64,000 bases of DNA from Calliopsis andreniformis (Eukaryota > Arthropoda > Insecta > Hymenoptera > Andrenidae), in the NCBI RefSeq assembly GCF_051401765.1, contig NW_027480571.1, positions 310,001 to 374,000 of the forward strand. Direction: 5' to 3'. A program made the translations under genes and the position numbers. Below the pieces are notes generated by a model. It searched no databases, was not told the origin of the DNA, and saw only the letters and a list, made by a program, of their open reading frames with translations. This document shows positions 12,709 through 25,018 of this stretch, one piece after another (the first letter of the stretch is position 1; the number at the start of each line of letters is the position of its first letter).

Positions 12709-14277
12709 CTTCAATCCTCAATCCTCAATCCTCAATCCTCAATCCTCCATCCTCAATATTCAACACAGAACCCTCAACCATCAATCCTCAATACACATCC
12801 ATCAATCCTCAATTCTCAATACTCAATAGAGTATCCTGAATTCTCATGGTTCAATACTCAATCCACAATTTTCAATAATCAAAACTCAATCCTCAAACAT
12901 CAATTCTCAACACTCAATCCTCAACACTCAGTCCTCTCTCTTCAATCCTCCATCCTCAATCCTCAATCCTCAATCGCCAATCCTCAACTTTCAATCCTCA
13001 ACCCTCAATCCTCAGTCCTCAAACCTCAATCACGAATCCTCAATCTTCAGCCCTCAGTCCTCAACAATCAATTGTCAATCCTCAATCCTCAATAGAATAT
13101 CCTCAATTCACTGTTTCCAATACTCAATCCCCATTCTTCAATCTTCAAATCTCAATCCACAAACATCAATCCTCATCACTCAGCCCTCAACGCTCAGTCC
13201 TCAATCGTCAATCCTCAATCCCCAATCCTCAATCTTCAATCCTCAATCCTCAATCCTCAATCCTCAATCCTCAATCTTCAATCCTCAATACTCAATATTC
13301 AATCCTCAATCCTCAATCCTCAATCCTCAATCCTCAGCCTTCAAACCTCAATCCTCAACCCTCAGCCCTCATCCTCAATCCTCAATCCTCAATCCTAAAT
13401 CCTCAATCTTCAATCCTCAATCCTCAATCCTCAATCCTCAATCCTCAATCCTCAATACTCAATCCTCAATCCTCAATCTTCAATCCTCAACACTCAATCG
13501 TCAAGCCTCAATCCTCAATCCTCATTCTTCAATCCTCAATCCTCAATACTCAATCCTCAATCTTCGATCCTCAGTACTCAAGATTCAATCCTCAATCCTC
13601 AATCCTCAATTCTCAATCCTCAATCCTCAGTCCTCAGTCCTCATACCTCAATCCTCAACCCTCAGCCCTCATCCTCAATCCTCAATTCTCAATCCTAAAT
13701 CCTCAATCTTCCATCCTCAATACTCAATCCTCAATCCTCAATCCCCTGTCCTCAAACCTCAATTCTGAATCCTCAATCCTGAATCCTCAATCTTCAGCCC
13801 TCAGTCCTCAACAATCAGTTGTCAATCCTCAATCCTCAATAAAATATCCTCAATTCACAGTTTTCTATACTCAATACTCAAACTGCAATCTTCAAATCTC
13901 TATTCACAAACATCAATTCTCATCACTCAACTCTCAACACTCCGTCCACAATCCTCAAACTTCAATCCTCAATCCTCAATCCTCAACCCTCAATCCTCAA
14001 TCCTCAATTTTCAAACCTCAATAATCAATCTTCAATCCTCAATCCTCAATCCTCAGTCCTCAATCGTCAGACTTCAATCCTCAATACTCAATCTTCAATC
14101 CTGAATCCTCAATCCTCAATCCTCAATCCTCAATCCTCATTCTTCAATCCTGTATACCCAATCCTCAATCTTCAATCCTCAATCCTCAATCCTCAATTCT
14201 CAATCCTCAATCCTCAGTCCTCAGTCCTCGAACCACAATCCTCAACCCTCAGCCCTCATCCTCAATCCTCAATCCTC
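12709..14277 (+). repeat. Copy 1 of a 1.6-kb segment repeated near 16.68-18.26 kb
   Basis: Matches the later copy at offset 3967 up to about 13.3 kb and at offset 3981 after it. The 14-bp change is two extra heptamers in the later copy near 17300. The start is approximate. It carries a B island at 12825, a C island at 13091 (spacing 266 = 38 x 7) and a variant A island at 13838 that reads AATAAAAT where others read AATAGAAT. Confidence 0.82.
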
Positions 14278-15117
14278 AACCCTCAGTCCTCCGTCCTCAA
14301 ACCTCAATCCTCAGCCCTCAGACCTCATCCTCGATCCTCAATCCTCAATCCTCAATCCTCAATATTCAATCCTCAATACTCAATATTCAATCCTCAATCC
14401 TCAGTCCTCAAGCCTCAATTCTGAATCCTGAATACTAAACCTTCAATCCTCAATCCTCAGTCCTGAATACTCTACCATCAATCTTCAAACCTCAGTCCCC
14501 AATGCTCAATCCTCAATCCTCATTCTTCAATCCTCAATACCCAATCCTCAATCTTCAATCCTCTATCCTCAATGCTCAATTCTCAATCCTCAATCCTCAA
14601 ACCTCAATCTTCAATCCTCAATACTCGATATTCAATCCTCAATCCTCAATCCTCAGTCATTAATCCTCAATCCTCAATCCTCAATCTTCAATCCTCAATA
14701 ATCAATCTCCAATACTAGATCCTCAATTCCCAATCCTCAATCCTTAATCCTCAATCTTGAATTCTCAATCCCCAGTCCTCAATCTTCAATCCTCAGTGCT
14801 CAATCCTAAATCCTCAATCCTCAGTCCTCAATCCTCAATCCTCAATCCTCAAACCTCAAACCTCAACCGTCAGTCCTCGTCCTCAAACCTCAACGCTCAA
14901 ACCTCCATCCTCAATCTTCAATCATCAATACTCAATCTTCAATCCTCAATCCTCAATTCTCAATCCTAAATCCTCAATCTTCCATCATCAATACTTAATC
15001 CTCAATCCTCAATCCCCTGTCCTCAAACCTCAATTCTGAATCCTCAATCCTGAATCCTCAATCTTCAGCCCTCAGTCCTCAACAATCAGTTGTCAATCCT
15101 CAATCCTCAATAGAATA
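14278..15117 (+). repeat. Satellite segment with the CTAGATCC tag
   Basis: Degenerate heptamers with one A island at 15109. The stretch around 14704-14970 holds a CTCCAATACTAGATCC tag and a CTTGAATTCTC tag. It recurs at 18301-18600 (offset 3597) and 20352-20564, with a further variant at 21302. Compared with the 3981 offset to its left, the offset drop to 3597 implies a net difference of about 384 bp between the copies here. Confidence 0.78.
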
Positions 15118-15703
15118 TCCTCAATTCACAGTTTTCAATACTCAATACTCAACCTGCAATCTTCAGATCTCTATCCACAAACATCAATTCTCATCACTCA
15201 ACCCTCAATGCTCAGTCCCCAATCCTCAATCTTCAATCCTCAATCCTCAATCCTCAGTCCTCAATCCTCAATCCTCAATCTTAATCTTCAATCCTCAATA
15301 CTCAATCTTCAATCCTCAATCCTCAATCCTCAATCCTCAATACTCAATCCTCAATCTTCAATCCTCAATACTCAATCTTCAAACCTCAATCCTCAATCCT
15401 CAACCCTCAATCCTCAATCCTCAATCCTCAATTGTCAATCTTCCATCCTCAATACTCAATCTTCAATCCTCAATCCTCAATCCTCAATCCTCAATCCTCA
15501 TTCTTCAATCCTCAATACCCTATCCTCAATCTTCAATCCTCAATCCTCAATCCTCAATCCTCAATCCTCAATAGTCAATCCTCAATCTTCAACCCTCAGT
15601 GCCAAAGACTCAATCTTGAATACTCAATCCTCAATCCTCAAACTTCAATCCTCAATACTCAATCTTCAATCCTCAATCCTCAGTCCTCAATCCTCAATCC
15701 TCA
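15118..15703 (+). repeat. Copy 2 of the 586-bp segment (offset 4072)
   Basis: Counterpart of 11046-11631 with no difference noticed. Immediately afterwards, 15720-16059 matches 12221-12560 at offset 3499. This copy therefore joins two parts that lie about 600 bp apart in copy 1, as expected from a deletion or unequal exchange inside the unit. Confidence 0.8.
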
Positions 15704-16675
15704 ATCCTCAATCCTCAATCCTCATTCTTCAATCCTCAACACCCAGTCCTCAATCTTCAATCCCCAATCCTCAATCCTCAATTCTCAATCCTCAATCCTC
15801 AATCCTCAGACCTCAAACATCAATACTCAACCCTCAGTCCTCGTCCTCAATCCACAACAGACAATCCTCAATCCTCAATCTTCAATCATCAATATTCAAT
15901 CTTCAGTCCTCAATCCTCAATCCTCAATCCTCAATCCTCAATCCTCAATGTTCAATCCGCAATACGCAATCCTCAATCTTCAATACTCAATCCTCAATCC
16001 TTAATCCTCAATCCTCAATCATCAATCCTCAATCTTCAATACTCAATCGTCAATCCTCAATCCTCAGTCCTCAGTCCTCGAACCACAATCCTCAACCCTC
16101 AGCCCTCATCCTCAATCCTCAATCCTCAACCCTCAGCCCTCCGTCCTCAAACCTCAATCCTCAGCCCTCAGACCTCATCCTCGATCCTCAATCCTCAATC
16201 CTCAATCCTCAATATTCAATCCTCAATACTCAATATTCAATCCTCAATCCTCAGTCCTCAAGCCTCAATTCTGAATCCTGAATACTAAACCTTCAATCCT
16301 CAATCCTCAGTCCTGAATACTCTACCATCAATCTTCAAACCTCAATCCCCAATGCTCAATCCTCAATCCTCATTCTTCAATCCTCAATACCCAATCCTCA
16401 ATCTTCAATCCTCTATCCTCAATGCTCAATTCTCAATCCTCAATACTCAATATTCAATCCTCAATCCTGAATCCTCAACACTCAATCCTCAATCCTCAAT
16501 CCTCAATCCTCAATCGTCAATCTTCACTCCTCAATACTCAATCTTCAATGCTCAATCCCCAATCCTCAATCCACATTTTTCAATCCTCAATTCCCTATCC
16601 TCAATCCTCAATCCTCAATCCTCGGTCCTCAATCCTCAATCCTCATTCTTCAATCCTCAATACCCAATCCCCAAT
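15704..16675 (+). repeat. Mosaic satellite segment between duplicated blocks
   Basis: 15720-16059 corresponds to 12221-12560. From about 16071 the sequence matches 14221 onward at offset 1850, including the tag TCAGTCCTCGAACCAC, which is present again at 19817. Islands are absent. The segment looks like a junction of pieces of the preceding 4 kb in a new order. Confidence 0.75.
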
Positions 16676-18258
16676 CTTCAATCCTCAATCCTCAATCCTC
16701 AATCCTCAATCCTCCATCCTCAATATTCAACACAGAACCCTCAACCATCAATCCTCAATACTCATCCATCAATCCTCAATTCTCAATACTCAATAGAGTA
16801 TCCTGAATTCTCATGGTTCAATACTCAATCCACAATTTTCAATAATCAAAACTCAATCCTCAAACATCAATTCTCAACACTCAATCCTCAACACTCAGTC
16901 CTCTCTCTTCAATCCTCCATCCTCAATCCTCAATCCTCAATCGCCAATCCTCAACTTTCAATCCTCAACCCTCAATCCTCAGTCCTCAAACCTCAATCAC
17001 GAATCCTCAATCTTCAGCCCTCAGTCCTCAACAATCAATTGTCAATCCTCAATCCTCAATAGAATATCCTCAATTCACTGTTTCCAATACTCAATCCCCA
17101 TTCTTCAATCTTCAAATCTCAATCCACAAACATCAATTCTCATCACTCAGCCCTCAACGCTCAGTCCTCAATCGTCAATCCTCAATCCCCAATCCTCAAT
17201 CTTCAATCCTCAATCCTCAATCCTCAATCCTCAATCCTCAATCTTCAATCCTCAATACTCAATATTCAATCCTCAATCCTCAATCCTCAATCCTCAATCC
17301 TCAATCCTCAATCCTCAGCCTTCAAACCTCAATCCTCAACCCTCAGCCCTCATCCTCAATCCTCAATCCTCAATCCTAAACCCTCAATCTTCAATCCTCA
17401 ATCCTCAATCCTCAATCCTCAATCCTCAATCCTCAATACTCAATCCTCAATCCTCAATCTTCAATCCTCAACACTCAATCGTCAAGCCTCAATCCTCAAT
17501 CCTCATTCTTCAATCCTCAATCCTCAATACTCAATCCTCAATCTTCGATCCTCAGTACTCAATATTCAATCCTCAATCCTCAATCCTCAATTCTCAATCC
17601 TCAATCCTCAGTCCTCAGTCCTCATACCTCAATCCTCAACCCTCAGCCCTCATCCTCAATCCTCAATTCTCAATCCTAAATCCTCAATCTTCCATCCTCA
17701 ATACTCATTCCTCAATCCTCAATCCCCTGTCCTCAAACCTCAATTCTGAATCCTCAATCCTGAATCCTCAATCTTCAGCCCTCAGTCCTCAACAATCAGT
17801 TGTCAATCCTCAATCCTCAATAAAATATCCTCAATTCACAGTTTTCTATACTCAATACTCAAACTGCAATCTTCAAATCTCTATTCACAAACATCAATTC
17901 TCATCACTCAACTCTCAACACTCCGTCCACAATCCTCAAACTTCAATCCTCAATCCTCAATCCTCAACCCTCAATCCTCAATCCTCAATTTTCAAACCTC
18001 AATAATCAATCTTCAATCCTCAATCCTCAATCCTCAGTCCTCAATCGTCAGACTTCAATCCTCAATACTCAATCTTCAATCCTGAATCCTCAATCCTCAA
18101 TCCTCAATCCTCAATCCTCATTCTTCAATCCTGTATACCCAATCCTCAATCTTCAATCCTCAATCGTCAATCCTCAATTCTCAATCCTCAATCCTCAGTC
18201 CTCAGTCCTCGAACCACAATCCTCAACCCTCAGCCCTCATCCTCAATCCTCAATCCTC
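16676..18258 (+). repeat. Copy 2 of the 1.6-kb B-C-A segment
   Basis: Counterpart of 12709-14277. B island at 16792, C island at 17058 (spacing 266, as in copy 1) and the AATAAAAT variant A island at 17819. Two extra heptamers lie near 17300. The shared AATAAAAT and shared AACACAGAACCC tag (12761 and 16728) support common descent. At about 18258 the copies part company. Confidence 0.82.
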
Positions 18259-20585
18259 AACCCTCAATCCTCAATCCTCAATCTTCAATCCTCAATAATC
18301 AATCTCCAATACTAGATCCTCAATCCCCAATCCTCAATCCTTAATCCTCAATCTTGAATTCTCAATCCCCAGTCCTCAATCTTCAATCCTCAATGCTCAA
18401 TCCCCAATCGTCAATCCTCAGTCCTCAATCCTCAATCCTCAATCCTCAAACCTCAAACCTCAACCGTCAGTCCTCGTCCTCAAACCTCAACGCTCAATCC
18501 TCCATCCTCAATCTTCAATCATCAATACTCAATCTTCAATCCTCAATCCTCAATCCTCAATCCTCAATCCTCAATCCTCAATCCTCAATCCTCAATCCTC
18601 AATCTTCAATCCTCAATCCTCAATCTTCAATCCTCAATCCTGAATCCTCAACACTCAATCCTCAATCCTCAATCCTCAATCGTCAATCTTCACTCCTCAA
18701 TACTCAATCTTCAATGCTCAATCCTCAATCCTCAATCCACATTTTTCAATCCTCAATTCCCTATCCTCAATCCTCAATCCTCAATCCTCAATCCTCAATC
18801 CTCAATCCTCAATCCTCAATCCTCAATCCTCAATCTTCAATCCTCAGTCCCAAATCCTCAATCTTCAATACTCAATCCTCAATCCTCAATCCTCAATCCT
18901 CAATCTTAATCTTCAATCCTCAAAACACAATCTTCAATCCTCAATACTCAATCTTCAATCCTCAATCCTCAATCCTCAATCCTCAATACTCAATCCTCAA
19001 TCTTCAATCCTCAATACTCAATCTTCAAACCTCAATCCTCAATCCTCAACCCTCAATCCTCAATCCTCAATCCTCAATTGTCAATCTTCCATCCTCAATA
19101 CTCAATCTTCAATCCTCAATCCTCAATCCTCAATCCTCAATCCTCGTTCTTCAATCCTCAATACCCTATCCTCAATCTTCAATCCTCAATCCTCAATCCT
19201 CAATCCTCGATCCTCAATAGTCAATCCTCAACCTTCAACCCTCAGTGCCAAATACTCAATCTTGAATACTCAATCCTCAATCCTCAAACTTCAATCCTCA
19301 ATACTCAATCTTCAATCCTCAATCCTCAGTCCTCAATCCTCAAACCTCATTCTTCAATCCTCAATACCCAATCCTCAATCTTCAATCCTCAATCCTCAAT
19401 CCTCAATTCTCAATCCTCAATCCTCAATCCTCAGACCTCAAACATCAATACTCAACCCTCAGTCCTCGTCCTCAATCCACAACCCTCAATCCTCAACCCT
19501 CAATCTTCAATTCTCAATCCTCAATCCACAATCCTCAATCATCAATCCTCAGTCCTCAAACCTCAATCCTGAATCCTCAATCCTGAATCCTCAGTCTTCA
19601 GCCCTCAGTCCTCAGCAATCAGTTATCAATCATCAATCCTGAACAGAATATCATCAATACACAGTTTTCAATACTCAATACTCAATCTGCAATCTTCAAA
19701 TCTCTATCCACAGTCATCAATTCTCATCACTCAACCCTCTAACACTCAGTCCCCAATCCTCAATCTTCAATCCTCAATCCTCAATCCTCAATTCTCAATC
19801 CTCAATCCTCAGTCCTCAGTCCTCGAACCACAAACCTCAACCCTCAGCCCTCATCCTCAATCCTCAATACTCAACCCTCAGTCCTCCGTCCTCAAACCTC
19901 AATCCTCAGCCCTCAGACCTCATCCTCGATCCTCAATCCTCAATCCTCAATCCTCAATATTCAATCCTCAATACTCAATATTCAATCCTCAATCCTCAGT
20001 CCTCAAGCCTCAATTCTGAATCCTGAATACTAAACCTTCAATCCTCAATCCTCAGTCCTGAATACTCTACCATCAATCTTCAAACCTCAATACCCAATGC
20101 TCAATCCTCAATCCTCATTCTTCAATCCTCAATACCCAATCCTCAATCTTCAATCCTCTATCCTCAATGCTCAATTCTCAATCCTCAATCCTCAAACCTC
20201 AATCTTCAATCCTCAATACTCGATCTTCAATCCTCAATCCTCAATCCTCAGTCATCAATCCTCAATCCTCAATCCTCAATCTTCAATCCCCAATAATCAA
20301 TCTCCAATACTAGATCCTCAATCCTCAATCCTCAATCCTTAATCCTCAATCTTGAATTCTCAATCCCCAGTCCTCAATCTTCAATCCTCAATGCTCAATC
20401 CTCAATCCTCAATCCTCAGTCCTCAATCCTCAATCCTCAATCCTCAAACCTCAAACCTCAACCGTCAGTCCTCGTCCTCAAACCTCAACGCTCAATCCTC
20501 CATCCTCAATCTTCAATCATCAATACTCAATCTTCAATCCTCAATCCTCAATTCTCAATCCTAAATCCTCAATCTTCCATCCTCA
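18259..20585 (+). repeat. Mosaic satellite segment, repeated CTTGAATTCTC tag
   Basis: The tag region at 18354 recurs at 20352 (offset 1998). 19078-19572 resembles 11360-11854. One A island is present at 19642, degraded to AACAGAAT. There are long runs of the pure consensus heptamer, for example 18540-18600 and 18780-18835. No gene-like or RNA-like sequence is seen. Confidence 0.75.
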
Positions 20586-23500
20586 ATCCTCAATCCTCAA
20601 TCTTCAATCCTCAATACTCAATCTTCAATCCTCAATCCTGAATCCTCAACACTCAATCCTCAATCCTCAATCCTCAATCGTCAATCTTCACTCCTCAATA
20701 CTCAAACTTCAATGCTCAATCCTCAATCCTCAATCCACATTTTTAAATCCTCAATTCCCTATCCTCAATCCTCAATCCTCAATCCTCAATCCTCAATCCT
20801 CAATCCTCAATCCTCAATCCTCAATCTTCAATCCTCAGTCCCAAATCCTCAATCTTCAATACTCAATCCTCAATCCTCAATCCTCAATCCTCAATCTTAA
20901 TCTTCAATACTCAAAACTCAATCTTCAATCCTCAACCCTCAATCCTCAATCCTCAATCCTCAATCTTCAATCCTCAATACGCAATCTTCAATCCTCAATC
21001 CTGAATCCTCAACCCTCAATCCTCAATCCTCAATCCTCAATCGTCAATCTTCACTCCTCAATACTCAATCTTCAATCCTCAATCCTGAATCCTCAATCTA
21101 CAGCCCTGGGTCCTCAACAATCAGTTGTCAATCCTCAATCCTCAATAGAATGTCCTCAATTCACAGTTCTCAATACTCAATACTGAACCTGCAATCTTCA
21201 GATCTCTATCCACAAACATCAATTCTCATCACTCAACCCTCAATCCTCAATCCTCAATCCTGAGTCATCAATCCTCAATCCTCAATCCTTAATCCTCAAC
21301 CTTGAATCCTCAATCCCCAGTCCTAAATCTTCAATCCTCAATGCTCAATCCTCAATCCTCAATCCTCAGTCCTCGATCCTCAATCCTCAATCCTCAATCC
21401 TCAATACTCAATCCTCAATCTTCAATCCTCAATACTCAATCTTCAAACCTCAATCCTCAATCCTCAACCCTCAATCCTCAATCCTCAATCCTCATTCTTC
21501 AATCCTCAATACCCTATCCTCAATCTTCAATCCTCAATCCTCAATCCTCAATCCTCAATCCTCAATAGTCAATCCTCAATCTTCAACCCTCAGTGCCAAA
21601 TACTCAATCTTGAATAGTCAATCCTCAATCCTCAAACTTCAATCATCAATACTCAATCTTCAATCCTCAATCCTCAGTCCTCAATCCTCAATCCTCATTC
21701 TTCAATCCTCAATACCCAATCCTCAATCTTCAATCCTCAATCCTCAATCCTCAATTCTCAATCCTCAATCCTCAATCCTCAGACCTCAAACATCAATACT
21801 CAACCCTCAGTCCTCGTCCTCAATCCACAACCCTCAATCCTCAATCCTCAATCTTCAATTCTCAATCCTCAATCCACAATCCTCAATCATCAATCCTCAA
21901 TCCTCAAACCTCAATCCTGAATCCTCAATCCTGAATCCTCAATCTTCAGCCCTCAGTCCTCAACAATCAGCTGTCAATCCTCAATCCTCAATAGAGTATC
22001 ATCAATTCAAAGCTTTCAATACTCAATACTCAATCTGCAATCTTCAAATCTCTATCCACAATCATCAATTCTCATCACTCAACCCTCAACGCTCAGTCCC
22101 CAATCCTCAATCTTCAATCCTCAATCCTCAATCCTCAATCCTCAATCCTCAATCTTCAATCCTCAATACTCAATCTTCAATCCTCAATCCTCAACACTCA
22201 ATCCTCAATCCTCAATCCTCAATCCTCAATCTTCAATCCTCAATACTCAATCTTCAATCCTCAATCCTCAATCCTCAATCCTCAATCCTCATACTTCAAT
22301 CCTCAACACCCAGTCCTCAATCTTCAATCCTCAATCCTCAATCCTCAATTCTCAATCCTCAATCCTCAATCCTCCGACCTCAAACATCAGTACTCAACCC
22401 TCAGTCCTCGTCCTCAATCCACAACACACAATCCTCAATCCTCAATCTTTAATCATCAATATTCAATCTTCAGTCCTCAATCCTCGATCCTCAATCCTCA
22501 ATCCTCAATCCTCAATGTTCAATCCGCAATACCCAATCCTCAATCTTCAATACTCAATCCTCAATCCTTAATCCTCAATCCTCAATCCTCAATCATCAAT
22601 CCTCAATGCTCAATCCTCAATCCTCAATCCTCAATCCTCAATCTTAATCTTCAATCCTCAATACCCAATCCTCAGTCTTCAATCCTCAATCCTCAATCCT
22701 CAATCCTCAATCCTCAATCCTCAATCCTCAGTCCTCAGACCTCAATCCTGAATTCTCAATCCTGAATCCTCAATCTTCAGCCCTGAGTCCTCAACAATCA
22801 GTTGTCAATCCTCAATCCTCAATAGAACGTCCTCAATTCACAGTTTTCAATACTCAATACTCAATCTGCAATCTTCAGATTTCTATACACAAACATCAAT
22901 TCTCATCACTCAACCCTCAATACTCAGTCCACAATCCTCAATGTTCAATCGTCAATCCTCAATCCTGAATCCTCAATCTTAATCTTCAATCCTCAATACT
23001 CAACCTTCAATCCTCAATCCTCAATCCTCAATCTTAATCTTCAATCCTCAATACTCAATCTTCAACACTCAATCCTCAATCCTCAATCCTCAACACTCAA
23101 TCCTCAATCTTCAATCCTCAATACTCAATCTTCAATCCTCAATCCTCAATCCTCAATCCTCAATCCTCAATCCTCCATCCTCAATATTCAACACACAACC
23201 CTCAACCATCAATCCTCAATACTCAACCATCAATCGTCAATTCTCAATACTCAATAGAGTATCCTGAATTCTCATGGTTCAATACTCAATCCACAATTTT
23301 CAATAATCAAATCTCAATCCTCAAACATCAATTCTCAACACTCAATCCTCAACACTCAGTCCTCTCTCTTCAATCCTCCATCCTCAATCCTCAATCCTCA
23401 ATCGTCAATCCTCAACTTTCAATCCTCAACCCTCAATCCTCAGTCCTCAAACCTCAATCACGAATCCTCAATCCTGAATCCTCAATCTTCAGCCCTCAGT

Positions 23501-25018
23501 CCTCAACAATCAATTGTCAATCCTCAATCCTCAATAGAATGTCCTCAATTCACTGTTTTCAATACTCAATCCCCATTCTTCAATCTTCAAATCTCAATCC
23601 AGAAACATCAATTCTCATCACTCAGCCCTCAACGCTCAGTCCTCAATCGTCAATCCTCAATCCCCAATCCCCAATCTTCAATCCTCAATCCTCAATCCTC
23701 AATCCTCAATCTTCAATACTCAATACTCAATATTCAATCCTCAATCCTCAATCCTCAATCCTCAATCCTCAATCCTCAATCCTCAGCCTTCAAACCTCAA
23801 TCCTCAACCCTCAGCCCTCATCCTCAATCCTCAATCCTCAATCCTAAATCCTCAATCTTCAATCCTCAATCCTCAATCCTCAATCCTCAATCCTCAATCC
23901 TCAATACTCAATCCTCAATCCTCAATTTTCAATCCTCAATACTTAATCTTAATCTTCAATCCTCAATACTCAATCTTCAATCCTCAACCCTCAATCCTCA
24001 ATCCTCAATCTTCAATCCTCAGTCCCAAATCCTCAATCTTCAATACTCAATCCTCAATCCTCAATCCTCAATCCTCAATCTTAATCTTCAATCCTCAATA
24101 CTCAATCTTCAATCCTCAACCCTCAATCCTCAATCCTCAATCCTCAGTCTTCAATCCTCAATACTCAATCTTCAATCCTCAATCCTGAATCCTCAACCCT
24201 CAATCCTCAATCCTCAATCCTGAATCGTCAATCTTCACTCCTCAATACTCAATCTTCAGTCCTCAATCCTCAATCCTCAATCCACATTCCTCAATCCTCA
24301 ATTCCATATCCTCAATCTTCAATCCTCAACCCTCAATCCGCAATCGTCAATCCTCAGTCCTCAATCCTCAGTCTTCAACCCTCAGTCCCAAATCCTCAAT
24401 CTTCAATACTCAATCCTCAAACCTCAAACTTCAAACCTCAATACTCAATCTTCAATCCTCAATCCTCAATCCTCAATACACAATCCTCATTCTTCAATCC
24501 TCAATACCCAATCCTCAACCTTCAATCCTCAATCCTCAATCCTCAATTCTCAACCCTCAGTCCTCGATCCTCAATCCTCTATCCTCAAACCTCAAACCTC
24601 AACCGTCAGTCCTCGTCCTCAAACCTCAACACTCAATCCTCCATCCTCAATCTTCAATCATCAATACTCAATCTTCAATCCTCAATCCTCAATCCTCAGA
24701 CTTCAGACATCAATACTCAACCCACAGTCCTCGTCCTCAATCCACAACCCTCAATCCTCAATCCTCAATCTTCAATCATTAATATTCAATCTTCAATCCA
24801 CAATCCTCAATCCTCAATCCTCAACCCACAATCCTCTCCGTTCAATCCTCAATACCCAATCCTCAGTCTTCAATCCTCAATCCTCAACCCTCAATCCTCA
24901 ATCCTCAATGCTCAGCCCTCAAACCTCAATCCTGAATCCTCAATCCTGAATCCTCAATCCTGAATCCTCAATCTTCAGCCCTGAGTCCTCAACAATCAGT
25001 TGTCAATCCTCAATCCTC
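20586..25018 (+). repeat. Satellite segment with A, B and C islands
   Basis: Islands: A at 21144, 21990 and 22821; B at 23253; C at 23533 (B to C spacing 280 = 40 x 7). The A island at 21990 carries the AAAGCTTTC core. Several hexamers TAATCT occur near 20888, 22645, 22980, 23036 and 23950, always flanked by TCAATCT and TCAATCC. Apart from these variants the segment is plain satellite. Confidence 0.78.
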
